Shown: positions 28,232 to 37,391 of the stretch, piece after piece | Numbering within the stretch: the first letter of the stretch is position 1 | How the letters are laid out: each line of letters opens with the position of its first letter | Assembly (NCBI GenBank): GCA_013812395.1 | Contig: JACCTL010000119.1 | Location: 1-37,391 of the forward strand | Reading direction: 5' to 3' | Source of the DNA: Euzebyaceae bacterium | Lineage (GTDB): Bacteria; Actinomycetota; Nitriliruptoria; Euzebyales; Egibacteraceae | DNA: 37,391 bases | Made by a program: the position numbers and the translations under genes | The notes under the pieces: model-generated | Databases searched by the model: none | The model's input: only the letters and a program-made list of their open reading frames with translations | What the model was told of the DNA's origin: nothing

Positions 28232-29443
28232 TCACCGCAGCCGTTCGACGATCATCGCCATGCCCATCCCGCCACCGACGCACATTGTCTCCAGCCCGAT
28301 GGTTTTGTCGGCGCTGACCAGGCCGTTGAGCAGGGTGTTCATGATCCTCGCGCCGGTCATCCCGAACGGATGACCGACGGCGATGGAGCCTCCGTTGACG
28401 TTGAGCTTGTCGCTGTCGACCCCGAGCTGCCGGGCTGAGGGGATGACCTGGGCCGCGAAGGCCTCGTTGATCTCCACCAGATCGACGTCGTCGATGGTCA
28501 TCCCCGCCCGTGCCAGTGCTTGCCGGCTGGCTTGTACCGGGCCCAGGCCCATGATCTCGGGATGCAGCGCGCTGACGCCCGAGGCCACGATGCGTGCCAG
28601 CGGCGTGATTCCAAGCTGGCGGGCACGGGTGTCGCTGGTGACCACCACCGCGGCGGCACCGTCGTTCAAGGGACAGGCGTTGCCGGCGGTGACCCGCCCG
28701 TCGGGGCGGAACACCGGCTTGAGGTCTGCGAGTTTGTCCAACGAGGTGTCGGGGCGCGGGCCGTCGTCGCGGTTCACCACGGCTCCGTCGGGCAGCGTGA
28801 CCGGGGTGATCTCCCGTTCGAAGAAGCCGTTGCGTTGCGAGGCCACCGCCAGCGTCTGCGACCGCAACGCGAACGCATCCATCGCCTCGCGGGTCACGCC
28901 CTCGGTCTGTGCCACGTTCTCGGCGGTCTGTCCCATGGCGATGTAGATGTCCGGCAGGCCATCGGGTGCGGTCCAGGTGTCCTCACCGCCCTCGGCGCGC
29001 CGTGCCGTGCGAGCGCCGGCCTCGGTGAAGCGGGGGTTCATGGTGTCGGGCAGGCTGTCGGAGTTGCCCTTGACGAAGCGGCTGACCATCTCGACGCCGG
29101 CCGCGACGAACACGTCGCCCTCGCCGGCTTTGATGGCGTGCGCCGCCATGCGGATCGTCTGCAGCGACGACGCGCAGTAGCGGGTGACGGTGGTGCCGGG
29201 GACGTCGTGCAGCCCGGCGAGCACGCTGACGACCCGGCCCATGTTGAACCCCTGCTCGCCGCCGGGCAGGCCACAGCCGAGCAGCACGTCCTCCACCTCG
29301 CTCGGGTGCAGCTCGGGGACCTTGGCCAGCGCCGCCCGCACCATCTCGGCGACCAGGTCGTCGGCGCGCACCTCGGCCAAACAGCCTTTGAAGGCGCGAC
29401 CGATCGGACTGCGCGTGGCGGCGACGATGACGGGTTCTGGCAT
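28232..29443 (-). CDS. Acetyl-CoA acetyltransferase (thiolase)
   Basis: MPEPVIVAATRSPIGRAFKG...TVTRYCASSLQTIRMAAHAIKAGEGDVFVAAGVEMVS...NVNGGSIAVGHPFGMTGARI...CVGGGMGMAMIVE. Confidence 0.95.
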   Translation of the reverse strand: MPEPVIVAATRSPIGRAFKGCLAEVRADDLVAEMVRAALAKVPELHPSEVEDVLLGCGLPGGEQGFNMGRVVSVLAGLHDVPGTTVTRYCASSLQTIRMAAHAIKAGEGDVFVAAGVEMVSRFVKGNSDSLPDTMNPRFTEAGARTARRAEGGEDTWTAPDGLPDIYIAMGQTAENVAQTEGVTREAMDAFALRSQTLAVASQRNGFFEREITPVTLPDGAVVNRDDGPRPDTSLDKLADLKPVFRPDGRVTAGNACPLNDGAAAVVVTSDTRARQLGITPLARIVASGVSALHPEIMGLGPVQASRQALARAGMTIDDVDLVEINEAFAAQVIPSARQLGVDSDKLNVNGGSIAVGHPFGMTGARIMNTLLNGLVSADKTIGLETMCVGGGMGMAMIVERLR

Positions 29444-29536
29444 TCCCCGACGATAGCCCAGAAGGGCCCTCTGCTCGCCGGCTCCAACCACAGCGCGTGG
29501 GAGGCCGGGAGGCCCGACCAGTTAGGCTTGGGTCTT

Positions 29537-29758
29537 ATGGCGGAGCTGCGGGTGCTGACGGCGCGTCCATCCGTGCAGGCACAGCTCATCAAAGGGGCGC
29601 TGGAAGCCGAGGGCATCGTCGTCCGCCTCGATCGCGACGCGCTGGGGTCGGTGTACGGCCTTGACAGCGGCACGTTCGCCACCAGGGTGCTGGTGCCAGC
29701 GGTCGACGTGGAACGAGCCCGTCGGCTCCTGGCCGAGCTGGAGTCCGCCGACTCGTAG
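29537..29758 (+). CDS. Small DUF2007-like signal-transducing protein
   Basis: 73 aa MAELRVLTARPSVQAQLIKGALEAEGIVVRLDRDALGSVYGLDSGTFATRVLVPAVDVERARRLLAELES. Confidence 0.65.
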   Translation: MAELRVLTARPSVQAQLIKGALEAEGIVVRLDRDALGSVYGLDSGTFATRVLVPAVDVERARRLLAELESADS

Positions 29759-29773
29759 GTCCGGCCGCCGAGT

Positions 29774-29818
29774 CGGGACCCAGCCGCCCAGTCGAACCCG
29801 ACGAGGCGCCGGGTCCCG
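29774..29818 (+). promoter_or_regulatory. Stem-loop upstream of thrS
   Basis: CGGGACCC (29774-29781) pairs with GGGTCCCG (29811-29818) in the thrS 5' region. Confidence 0.45.
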
Positions 29819-29885
29819 TAGGTGGGGCAGGCACGCCCGGTATCCTGCGACGTCCGAGTTACCGCGCAGTCATCGGAGCAGCAGC

Positions 29886-31910
29886 GTGGCAGCACAGATC
29901 ACCGTGAAGGGCCCCAACGGTTCGAGCGCTGCCGTGGACGAGGGCGTGACCGCCCAGCAGGCACTGCAGGCACTCGGGGCGATACGCGGGCAGGTGCTGG
30001 CCGCGCGCATCGACGGCGAGGTCCGCGATCTGAGCTCGCAGGTCGTCGACGGCGCAAGCGTCGAGCCGGTTGCGGCCGACTCCGAGGAGGGGCGGGCGGT
30101 GCTGCGCCACTCCGTGGCCCACATCCTCGCCCAGGCGGTCACCGACCTGTTCGGTGACGCCAAGTTCGCCATCGGCCCGCCGATCAGCGACGGCTTCTAC
30201 TACGACTTCGACGTCGCTGAGCCGTTCACACCCGACGACCTGGAACGCATCAGCGACCGGATGCACGAGATCGTCCGGGAGGCGCAGCCGTTCACCCGTC
30301 GCGATGTGTCCCGCGACGAGGCGCTGGCGCTGTTCGCCGAGCAGCCGTACAAGGTCGAGATCATTCAGGGGGTCGCTGGGCACCCCGACGAGTCGGCGGC
30401 CGAAGGCGCCGGTCCGGGAGCTGTCATCTCGGTCTACGAGAACGGTCGACCTGACGGGTCGGCCTGGCCCGACCTGTGCCGCGGCCCGCATATCCCGACT
30501 ACCAAGTGGGTGCCCAGCTTCGCCCTGCAACGGGTGGCAGGCGCCTACTGGCGCGGCGATGAGCGCAACCGCCAGCTGCAACGCATCTACGGCACCGCCT
30601 GGGAGTCGCGCAAGGCGCTGGCCGCCCACCTCGAGCGCCTGGAGCAGGCCCGCCAGCGCGACCACCGCAAGCTCGGCCGCGAGCTTGAGCTGCTGAGCTC
30701 ACCAGAAGAGCTGGGCCAGGGGCTGTTCCTGTTCCACCCCAACGGCGCCCACGTGCGCATGCAGATGGAGGACTACTCCCGCCGCGAGCACCTGCGGCGC
30801 GGCTACCAGCCTGTCTACACACCCCACATCGGGCGGTCGCTGCTGTGGGAGACCTCGGGCCACCTCGACTTTTATGCCGAGGGGATGTACCCGCCGATGG
30901 AGCTGGACGCCAGCGAGTCCAAGCCGGGCGACCGCTACTACCCCAAGCCGATGAACTGCCCCTTCCACGTGCTGGTCTACCGGTCGCGCACCCGCTCCTA
31001 CCGGGAGCTGCCGTTGCGCCTGACCGAGCTGGGGACGGTCTACCGCTACGAGCGCTCCGGCACCGTGCAGGGGATGCTGCGCGCGCGCGGGTTCACTCAG
31101 GACGACTCGCACATCTTCTGCACTCCCGAGCAAGTCGTCGACGAGGTCAACGGCGTCATCGACTTCACCCTCGACTTGTACCGCGACTTCGGCTTTGCGC
31201 AGGGGCCGTCGCGGGTGGCGCTGTCCACCCGTCCGGACAAGGCGACCACGGTCGGCACCGACGAGGGCTGGCAGCGCGCCGAGGCGGCCCTGCGTGAAGC
31301 ACTGGACCGGTCAGGGCTGGACTGGGTGGTCGACGAGGGGGAGGGTGCCTTCTACGGGCCCAAGATCGACTTTCAGATCACCGACGCCATCGGGCGCGCC
31401 TGGCAGCTGACCACCATTCAGATGGACTTCAACCTGCCGGAGCGCTTCGGGTTGACCTACGCCGGCGCCGACGGCAGCGAGCATCGACCGATCATGATCC
31501 ACCGGGCGCTGTTCGGGTCGCTGGAGCGGTTCTTCGCGATCCTGGTCGAGCACTACGGGGGCGCGTTTCCCACCTGGCTGGCGCCGGTGCAGGCCGTGGT
31601 CGTCCCCGTCGCCGACCGTCACAGCGACTACGGGCGCTCGGTCGCCGACCGGTTGCGCGAGGAAGGGCTGCGCGTCGATCTCGACGACTCGCCCGACTCG
31701 ATGGGCGCCAAGATCCGCCGCCACCAGCTGCACAAGGTGCCCTACCAGCTGATCGTCGGCGACAGCGAGGCAGCGGCCGGCACCGTCGCCGTGCGCCCAC
31801 GGCGTGGCAACCAGCGCAAGGACGTCGCGCTGGCTGACTTCGTCGACGAACTCGCTGCGGAGGTGGCGCAGCGCACAGCGCCAGAGCCGCGGGACTCGTC
31901 TGTGGCCTGA
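29886..31910 (+). CDS. thrS: Threonine--tRNA ligase
   Basis: TGS domain; LRHSVAHILAQAVTDLF; PMNCPFHVLVYRSRTRSYRELPLRLTELGTVYRYERSGTVQGMLRARGFTQDDSHIFC; GTG at 29886. Confidence 0.96.
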   Translation: MAAQITVKGPNGSSAAVDEGVTAQQALQALGAIRGQVLAARIDGEVRDLSSQVVDGASVEPVAADSEEGRAVLRHSVAHILAQAVTDLFGDAKFAIGPPISDGFYYDFDVAEPFTPDDLERISDRMHEIVREAQPFTRRDVSRDEALALFAEQPYKVEIIQGVAGHPDESAAEGAGPGAVISVYENGRPDGSAWPDLCRGPHIPTTKWVPSFALQRVAGAYWRGDERNRQLQRIYGTAWESRKALAAHLERLEQARQRDHRKLGRELELLSSPEELGQGLFLFHPNGAHVRMQMEDYSRREHLRRGYQPVYTPHIGRSLLWETSGHLDFYAEGMYPPMELDASESKPGDRYYPKPMNCPFHVLVYRSRTRSYRELPLRLTELGTVYRYERSGTVQGMLRARGFTQDDSHIFCTPEQVVDEVNGVIDFTLDLYRDFGFAQGPSRVALSTRPDKATTVGTDEGWQRAEAALREALDRSGLDWVVDEGEGAFYGPKIDFQITDAIGRAWQLTTIQMDFNLPERFGLTYAGADGSEHRPIMIHRALFGSLERFFAILVEHYGGAFPTWLAPVQAVVVPVADRHSDYGRSVADRLREEGLRVDLDDSPDSMGAKIRRHQLHKVPYQLIVGDSEAAAGTVAVRPRRGNQRKDVALADFVDELAAEVAQRTAPEPRDSSVA

Positions 31911-32440
31911 TGGACGGTGAGCGGCTGGACACGCTGCAGCGGCTGTGGACGCCGTGGCGGATGAGCTACATCAGAGGCGACGCCGGCCAGGACCCACGTG
32001 ATATCCACGGCTGCCCGTTCTGCGACCTGCCGGGTCGCGGGCGCGAGGCCGACGCCGAGTCGCTGATCCTGCACCGCGGCGACCACGCCTACGCGATCCT
32101 CAACGCCTACCCCTACAACCCCGGCCATCTGATGGCGGTGCCCTACCGCCACGTCGCCGGCCTGGATGAGCTGGAACCGGCCGAGCTGTCCGAGCTGGCA
32201 CAGCTGTGCCAGCGCGCGGTGCGCGCCCTCAAGGCCTGCAGTGGCCCGGACGCGTTCAACCTCGGGATGAACCTCGGGGCTGTCGCCGGCGCGGGCATCG
32301 CCGAGCACCTGCACCAGCACGTGGTCCCGCGCTGGTCCGGTGACACCAACTTCATGCCGGTGGTGAGCCAGACCCGGGTACTGCCACAGCTGCTGGAGGA
32401 GACCTACACCCTGCTGGCGCCGGCCTTCGCCGAGGTCTGA
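31910..32440 (+). CDS. HIT family protein
   Basis: CPFCDLPGRG...AYPYNPGHLMAVPYRHV...NLGMNLGAVAGAGIAEHLHQHVVPRW. Confidence 0.93.
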   Translation: MDGERLDTLQRLWTPWRMSYIRGDAGQDPRDIHGCPFCDLPGRGREADAESLILHRGDHAYAILNAYPYNPGHLMAVPYRHVAGLDELEPAELSELAQLCQRAVRALKACSGPDAFNLGMNLGAVAGAGIAEHLHQHVVPRWSGDTNFMPVVSQTRVLPQLLEETYTLLAPAFAEV

Positions 32441-32482
32441 GCGCTGTCCAGTGCGCTACCGCCTACAGCTACCTGAGCGCTG

Positions 32483-33058
32483 ATGGCCATCAACGCCTAT
32501 GCGCGAACGGCGACCGACCGGCTGGTGGTGCCGATCGCCCGAGGGCTGGTCCGCGTCGGGGTCACCCCCAACTGGCTGACCTTCTTCGGGCTGGTCACCA
32601 CGCTGCTCGGCGTGGTCGCGGTGCTGCGCTACGGGCGGGCCGGTGCCTTCATCCTGGCGCTGGGCACCGCCACGGACGCCTTCGACGGCAGCGTCGCCCG
32701 GCTGCGCGGCAGCTCCAGCCGCGTCGGTGCCTTCTACGACAGCGTCACCGACCGGGTCAGCGACGCGTCGATCCTGGGCGCCGCCGTGTGGCTGGTGCGC
32801 GACGACCCGCTGCTGTTCGGCGTGGCGATGGTGGCGCTGGCCGGCGCCCAGCTCACCTCCTACGTTCGCGCCAAAGCGGAGTCGTTGGGCTGGACGGCGA
32901 CCGTCGGGGTTATCGAGCGCCCCGAACGCATGGCGATCATCGTGCTCGGCATCGGCTTCGACCTGCTCACAGCCGCCCTGTGGCTGCTGGCGATCGGCTC
33001 GCTGGTGACCGTCGCCCAGCGCCTGCATGCGGTGCTGGCGCAGGCTGGCTCCAGATGA
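32483..33058 (+). CDS. pgsA: CDP-alcohol phosphatidyltransferase, PgsA/phosphatidylinositol phosphate synthase-like
   Basis: TDAFDGSVARLRGSSSRVGAFYDSVTDRVSD plus TM segments; first gene of the PIM cluster. Confidence 0.9.
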   Translation: MAINAYARTATDRLVVPIARGLVRVGVTPNWLTFFGLVTTLLGVVAVLRYGRAGAFILALGTATDAFDGSVARLRGSSSRVGAFYDSVTDRVSDASILGAAVWLVRDDPLLFGVAMVALAGAQLTSYVRAKAESLGWTATVGVIERPERMAIIVLGIGFDLLTAALWLLAIGSLVTVAQRLHAVLAQAGSR

Positions 33059-34065
33059 CGGCCTACCGGGGGTCGGGTCATCCGGGGGCTGTGGTGGACC
33101 GCAACCCCGGCGCCGCTGGGCGGTTGCCCGAGGACTCCAGACCCGAGAGCGCGCGCCTGCGGCGGATCGCGATTGCGTGGACGGCGCTGTGGGAGGTCGC
33201 CCGCCGGCTGCCCGAGCCGGTGGCCTATGCCGGCGCCGACCTCGCCGGCCGTGTGCAGCACCGCCTGGCGCACGCCGCGCGCGCGCGCGTCCGCGCCAAC
33301 TTCGCCCGAGTGGTGGCGGCCGAGTCTCTGGACGCCACTGTCAAGGCCGCCTTCCGCTCCTACGCCCGCTACTGGGTCGAGGCGTTCCGCGCCGCCGACA
33401 TCGACCCCGCCGACATCGACTGGCGCACGACGACGGCCGGTTTCGAGCACCTCGACGCAGCCCTCGAGCGAGGGCGGGGGGTGGTGGTCCTGCTGGCCCA
33501 TCACGGGTCGTGGGACAGCGCCGCCCGGTGGGCGGAGACCCACGGCTACCATCTCGCCGTGGTCGCCGAGGTGTTGCGTCCCCGCTCGACGTTCAAGCGG
33601 TTCGTGGCCTTGCGCGAGGAGATCGGGCTGGAAGTCGTGCCGCTGGCCAAGGGCGCGCAGCTGACCGGTCGCCTGACAGAGGTGGCCGCCGCCAACCACC
33701 TCGTCGGCCTGCTGACCGACCGAGACCTGACCGGGCGCGCTCCGGTCACCGACTTCTTCGGCGAACCCGCCCGTATCCCGGTCGGCGCAGCCGTGCTCAG
33801 CCGGCGAACGGGAGCGCCGATCGTGCCCATCACGATGGTGCAGCGGCCCGGCCGGCGTTGGCATCTACAGGTGCACCCTGTCGTGGAGGTGGCCGACGTG
33901 TCCCTGGCAGCCGCGGCCGGCCGCATCGCCAAGGCGCTGGAGGCGTTGATCCAGCTGGAGCCAGCGCAATGGCACGCCTTCCAGCCGGTATGGGAGCCCG
34001 GTCTGGCCGCGCGGCGACGCGGCGGGCAGGACCAGGGCGAGCCGACGACCGGTCAGCAACCGTGA
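33055..34065 (+). CDS. patA: LpxL/HtrB-like acyltransferase, probable phosphatidylinositol mannoside acyltransferase
   Basis: VVVLLAHHGSWDSAARWAE, LTDRDLTGRAPVTDFFGEPARIPVGAAVLSRRTGAPIVPI; ATGA overlap with pgsA. Confidence 0.88.
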   Translation: MTAYRGSGHPGAVVDRNPGAAGRLPEDSRPESARLRRIAIAWTALWEVARRLPEPVAYAGADLAGRVQHRLAHAARARVRANFARVVAAESLDATVKAAFRSYARYWVEAFRAADIDPADIDWRTTTAGFEHLDAALERGRGVVVLLAHHGSWDSAARWAETHGYHLAVVAEVLRPRSTFKRFVALREEIGLEVVPLAKGAQLTGRLTEVAAANHLVGLLTDRDLTGRAPVTDFFGEPARIPVGAAVLSRRTGAPIVPITMVQRPGRRWHLQVHPVVEVADVSLAAAAGRIAKALEALIQLEPAQWHAFQPVWEPGLAARRRGGQDQGEPTTGQQP

Positions 34066-34144
34066 AGATCGCGCTGGTCTGCCCGTACGACTGGACCAAG
34101 CAACCGTGAAGATCGCGCTGATCTGCCCGTACGACTGGACCAAG
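34057..34144 (+). repeat. 44-bp tandem duplication at the patA/pimA junction
   Basis: caaccgtgaagatcgcgctg[g/a]tctgcccgtacgactggaccaag at 34057-34100 and 34101-34144, 43 of 44 identical. Confidence 0.97.
34062..34109 (+). CDS. 15-codon minicistron (MKIALVCPYDWTKQP) duplicating the PimA N-terminus
   Basis: GTG at 34062 overlaps the patA stop (GTGA); its own TGA (34107-34109) overlaps the pimA GTG (34106). Confidence 0.55.
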   Translation: MKIALVCPYDWTKQP

Positions 34145-35233
34145 CCCGGCGGGGTGAAGTTCCATGTGGCGGCGCTGGCCGCGTTCCTCGACGCCGACCA
34201 CGCGGTGCGGATCTTCGCACCGGCTTCCGGTCCGCTGGGGCGCACCCGGGCCGACCAGCTGGTCGAGGTGGTCGGCCGCCCGTTCCCCGTGCACTACAAC
34301 CGCTCGGTCGCCCCCGTGGCCCTGTCGCCGCTGGCGGTCAGACGCGTGGCGCGCGCCCTGCACGACTTCGCTCCGCACGTGACCCACGTGCACGAACCGT
34401 TGTCGCCGATGATCTCGGCGGCAGCGTCGGCATTCGCACCGCATCCGGTCGTCGGCACGTTCCATGCATGGTCCTCGTCGGACCGGCTGTATCGGTTGCT
34501 GGCACCGACCGCACGGCGGATCGTGGGTCGCCTCGACGCGCGCATCGCTGTCTCTCCGGCTGCCCAGCAGTTCGCGGCCGAAGCGATGGGCCTGCCGCTG
34601 GGCTCGTTCCGAGTCGTACCCAATGGGGTCGACGCCGCCGCGTTCGCGATGGCCCAGCCGATCCCGGAGCTGGTCGACCCTCAGCGGCCGCTCTTGTTGT
34701 TCGTGGGGCGCCTGGAGCCCAGAAAGGGCCTTGACGTGTTGATCCGCGCCTTCCTGCGGCTGCGCACCTCATGGCCTCGGGTGCGCCTGTGCGTCGTGGG
34801 AGAAGGTCCGCAGCGGCAGCGCTGCCAGCAGATGGTGCCGCCCTCAATCCGCCCGGACGTGCTGTTCGTCGGCGCGGTCGACGAGGCGCAGAAGCCGCGC
34901 TACCACGCCTCGGCCGACGTGTACGTGGCGCCCAACACCGGTGGCGAGTCCTTCGGCATCGTCCTGCTGGAGGCGATGGCCGCCAGCTTGCCGATCGTCG
35001 CCGCGGACATCGCCGGATTCCGCACCGTGATGAAGGACGGCCGCCAGGGACGGATGGTGCCGGCCGGCAACGCCTTCGCGCTGGCTGACGCCATCGGCAC
35101 GCTGCTGGCCAACCGCAGGCTGTCACAGGCCATGGCCGCGGAGGGCCGGCGCACCGTCACCGACTTCACCTGGCCGGTGGTCGGGCGCAGGATCGAGGAC
35201 ATCTACCGGGGGGTGCGTGCCGCCAACGGATGA
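34106..35233 (+). CDS. pimA: GT4 glycosyltransferase, phosphatidylinositol mannosyltransferase PimA-like
   Basis: MKIALICPYDWTKPGGVKFHVAALAAFL...VTHVHEPLSPMISAAA...VGRLEPRKGLDVLIRAF...NTGGESFGIVLLEAMAASLPIVA. Confidence 0.93.
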   Translation: MKIALICPYDWTKPGGVKFHVAALAAFLDADHAVRIFAPASGPLGRTRADQLVEVVGRPFPVHYNRSVAPVALSPLAVRRVARALHDFAPHVTHVHEPLSPMISAAASAFAPHPVVGTFHAWSSSDRLYRLLAPTARRIVGRLDARIAVSPAAQQFAAEAMGLPLGSFRVVPNGVDAAAFAMAQPIPELVDPQRPLLLFVGRLEPRKGLDVLIRAFLRLRTSWPRVRLCVVGEGPQRQRCQQMVPPSIRPDVLFVGAVDEAQKPRYHASADVYVAPNTGGESFGIVLLEAMAASLPIVAADIAGFRTVMKDGRQGRMVPAGNAFALADAIGTLLANRRLSQAMAAEGRRTVTDFTWPVVGRRIEDIYRGVRAANG

Positions 35234-35290
35234 CTCGAACGTGGGCGCTGCGCGCCTGCGTGAGTGGGGCCCGTAGCCCTGTGCACCGTG

Positions 35291-35302
35291 GTCCGATCGG
35301 AC
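35291..35302. promoter_or_regulatory. 12-bp perfect palindrome upstream of the DUF3048 gene
   Basis: GTCCGATCGGAC in the pimA-DUF3048 intergenic region. Confidence 0.3.
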
Positions 35303-35397
35303 GGTCCCGCCTCACGGGGACAGCGCCCGTCCGCTCCTAGGATGCCGCTCGTCTGTACCCGTGGCCGCAAGGCCTGCAACAACAAGGATTGATTCCC

Positions 35398-36420
35398 GTG
35401 CGCCGTGTCCTTCGCGCGCTACTGGTGCTGGCGTTGTCGTCGACCGCCTGCACGACAGATGCGGCCTCGCCGTCGACCGTTGCGGGGCGCCCGGTGGTCA
35501 GGACGGAGGCGCCGGCCGAGCCCGCGCCGCCCCCGATCGCTCCGTTGACCGGTGCGGATCTGCCCGACGACGTGGCCTTGCGTCCCGTGTTGGCGATCAA
35601 GATCGACAATGCGCCCGGCGCCGTACCGCAGCAGGGCCTTGACATCGCCGAGGTGGTGTTCGAGGAGGAGGTCGAGGGGGGCATCACCAGATTCGTGGCG
35701 CTGTACCAGGCGTCGCGGCCTGGGGCGGTCGGGCCGGTGCGCTCCGGGCGAGAGGTCGACGCCGAGCTGTTGCCCCCGTTCTCGCCGGTGCTTGGCATCT
35801 CCGGAGCAGCTCGGCCGGTCACACGACAGTTCGACAAGGCGGGGCTCAGCTGGCTGCAGGAACGTACCGGCGGCCCCGACGATCCCTTCTACCGGGCGCC
35901 CGACCGCACCAGCCCCCACGATTTGTTGGTGCGCACCCATGACCTGCTCGCGCTTGACAAGAAGGCCGAGGCCATCGACGAGCCGGTGTTCGCCTTCGAC
36001 CCGCGATCCCCGGCAGGCGGCCGTGCGGTCAAGGCCGTCGAGTTGGAGTTCTCGCTGTCTACCGAGGTCGGCTGGGAATGGTCGGGTGACGCGTGGAACC
36101 GCCTGCAGAACGGGACCCCGCACCAGTCGGTGGAGGGTGACGGGCTCACCGCCGACAACGTGGTGGTCATGCGCGTGCGCTCGAAGGAGGGCGACCGCGC
36201 CGACTCTCTGGGCAACCCCACCCTGGAGCTGGACGTCATCGGACGCGGCACGGCCACCGTGCTGCGTGACGGGCGGGCGTATCCCGCGCGCTGGCACAAG
36301 GTCTCGGCTGACGACCACATCCAATGGACGACGCCGCAGGGCGACCCGCTGCCGCTGCGGCCGGGCCGCACCTGGATCGAGCTGCTCAAGACCTCTTCAT
36401 CGTTGCGCCTGGGCTCCTAA
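35398..36420 (+). CDS. DUF3048 (YerB-like) domain protein, probable lipoprotein
   Basis: [60 protein letters not shown]...[13 protein letters not shown]-term [18 protein letters not shown]. Confidence 0.88.
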   Translation: MRRVLRALLVLALSSTACTTDAASPSTVAGRPVVRTEAPAEPAPPPIAPLTGADLPDDVALRPVLAIKIDNAPGAVPQQGLDIAEVVFEEEVEGGITRFVALYQASRPGAVGPVRSGREVDAELLPPFSPVLGISGAARPVTRQFDKAGLSWLQERTGGPDDPFYRAPDRTSPHDLLVRTHDLLALDKKAEAIDEPVFAFDPRSPAGGRAVKAVELEFSLSTEVGWEWSGDAWNRLQNGTPHQSVEGDGLTADNVVVMRVRSKEGDRADSLGNPTLELDVIGRGTATVLRDGRAYPARWHKVSADDHIQWTTPQGDPLPLRPGRTWIELLKTSSSLRLGS

Positions 36421-36494
36421 GGCTGCCCCGCGATACCCTCGCAGGGGTGCCCAACGACGGCGCCGGATCCAACGCCCGATCGACGAGGTGTGCG

Positions 36495-37391
36495 ATGACC
36501 GACTCCACTGCGCTGCGCGGCACCGACCGGGTCAAGCGCGGCTTGGCCGACATGCTCAAGGGCGGCGTCATCATGGACGTCGTCACCCCCGACCAGGCCA
36601 CCATCGCCGAAGAGGCCGGCGCCGTCGCGGTCATGGCCTTGGAGCGCGTGCCCGCCGACATCCGTCGCGACGGCGGTGTGGCTCGGATGTCCGACCCGGA
36701 CATGATCGATGCGATCGTGCAGGCGGTGTCCATCCCCGTCATGGCCAAGGCGCGCATCGGTCACTTCGTCGAAGCGCAGGTCCTGCAGTCGCTGGGCGTT
36801 GACTATGTCGACGAGTCCGAGGTCCTCACGCCCGCCGACGAGGCTCACCACATCGACAAGCACGGCTTCACGGTCCCGTTCGTGTGCGGCGCCACCAACC
36901 TCGGTGAGGCGCTGCGGCGGATCTCCGAGGGCGCCGCGATGATCCGCTCCAAAGGTGAGGCGGGCACCGGCAACGTCGTCGAGGCGGTCCGTCACATGCG
37001 CGCGATCACCGGTGGAATCCGGCGGTTGGCGGGCATGGGCGCCGAGGAACGCTACGCCGAGGCCAAGCAGCTGCAGGCCCCCTACGACCTCGTTGCCGAG
37101 GTCGCCGAGACCGGCCGGCTGCCTGTGGTGCTGTTCACCGCCGGTGGCGTCGCGACGCCTGCCGACGCCGCGCTGATGATGCAGCTGGGCGCCGACGGCG
37201 TCTTTGTCGGTTCGGGGATCTTCAAGTCGGGTGACCCGGCCAAGCGCGCCCGCGCCATCGTCGAGGCCACGACCTACTTCGCCGACCCCGACGTCATCGC
37301 CAAGGTCAGCCGCGACCTCGGCGAGGCAATGGTCGGCATCGAGATCGACACGCTGACCCCCGACCAGCGGCTGGCCAACCGCGGCTGGTAG
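36495..37391 (+). CDS. pdxS: Pyridoxal 5'-phosphate synthase subunit PdxS
   Basis: [57 protein letters not shown]...; ends with RGW* at the last base. Confidence 0.97.
   Translation: MTDSTALRGTDRVKRGLADMLKGGVIMDVVTPDQATIAEEAGAVAVMALERVPADIRRDGGVARMSDPDMIDAIVQAVSIPVMAKARIGHFVEAQVLQSLGVDYVDESEVLTPADEAHHIDKHGFTVPFVCGATNLGEALRRISEGAAMIRSKGEAGTGNVVEAVRHMRAITGGIRRLAGMGAEERYAEAKQLQAPYDLVAEVAETGRLPVVLFTAGGVATPADAALMMQLGADGVFVGSGIFKSGDPAKRARAIVEATTYFADPDVIAKVSRDLGEAMVGIEIDTLTPDQRLANRGW

Noticed and set aside
28520-29758. 412-aa + strand ORF antisense to the thiolase
   Set aside because: Only the last 73 codons (29537-29758) look real; the rest mirrors the thiolase.
33276-33290. GCGCGCGCGCG run in patA as a phase-variable tract
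   Set aside because: Short CG dinucleotide run expected in GC-rich coding DNA (AARARVRAN); no evidence of slippage.
1-37391. CRISPR array, rRNA genes or complete IS element
   Set aside because: No regularly spaced direct repeats, no rRNA-like sequence and no transposase or integrase-like ORF were found by reading.

Overview
37.4 kb of high-GC DNA, most likely from a deep-branching actinobacterium (inferred from the mycothiol-type TIGR03083 protein, the PIM biosynthesis genes and the actinobacterial-style suf operon). In order: (1) suf operon sufB(3' end)-sufD-Rieske-sufC-sufS-sufU-sufT; (2) a frameshifted S8 subtilase; (3) a MoeB/ThiF-rhodanese protein; (4) a truncated helicase-like C-terminus next to two copies of a two-tier hairpin element; (5) VanW, M23 and LCP cell-envelope genes; (6) hydantoinase hyuB/hyuA; (7) lgt and a zinc-type anti-sigma-like protein; (8) tRNA-Val(CAC), followed by a ~3 kb accessory patch with a frameshifted TIGR03083 gene, a 47-nt degenerate copy of the tRNA 3' half, decayed AbiEi/AbiEii-like genes and an intact VapBC-type TA pair; (9) a spermidine synthase-like gene, EAL-GAF gene, rpe, histidine kinase and thiolase; (10) a thrS-HIT-pgsA-patA-pimA operon, a DUF3048 gene and pdxS. 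No complete new multi-gene system was found. The best leads are a 44-bp tandem duplication of the patA/pimA junction that creates a 15-aa minicistron between two GTGA stop/start overlaps, two strong intercistronic hairpins (both with 38-nt loops) in the suf operon, the tRNA-Val-anchored island remnant, and the paired hairpin elements at 9.4-9.5 kb. All family names come from reading the translations; no database search was run.
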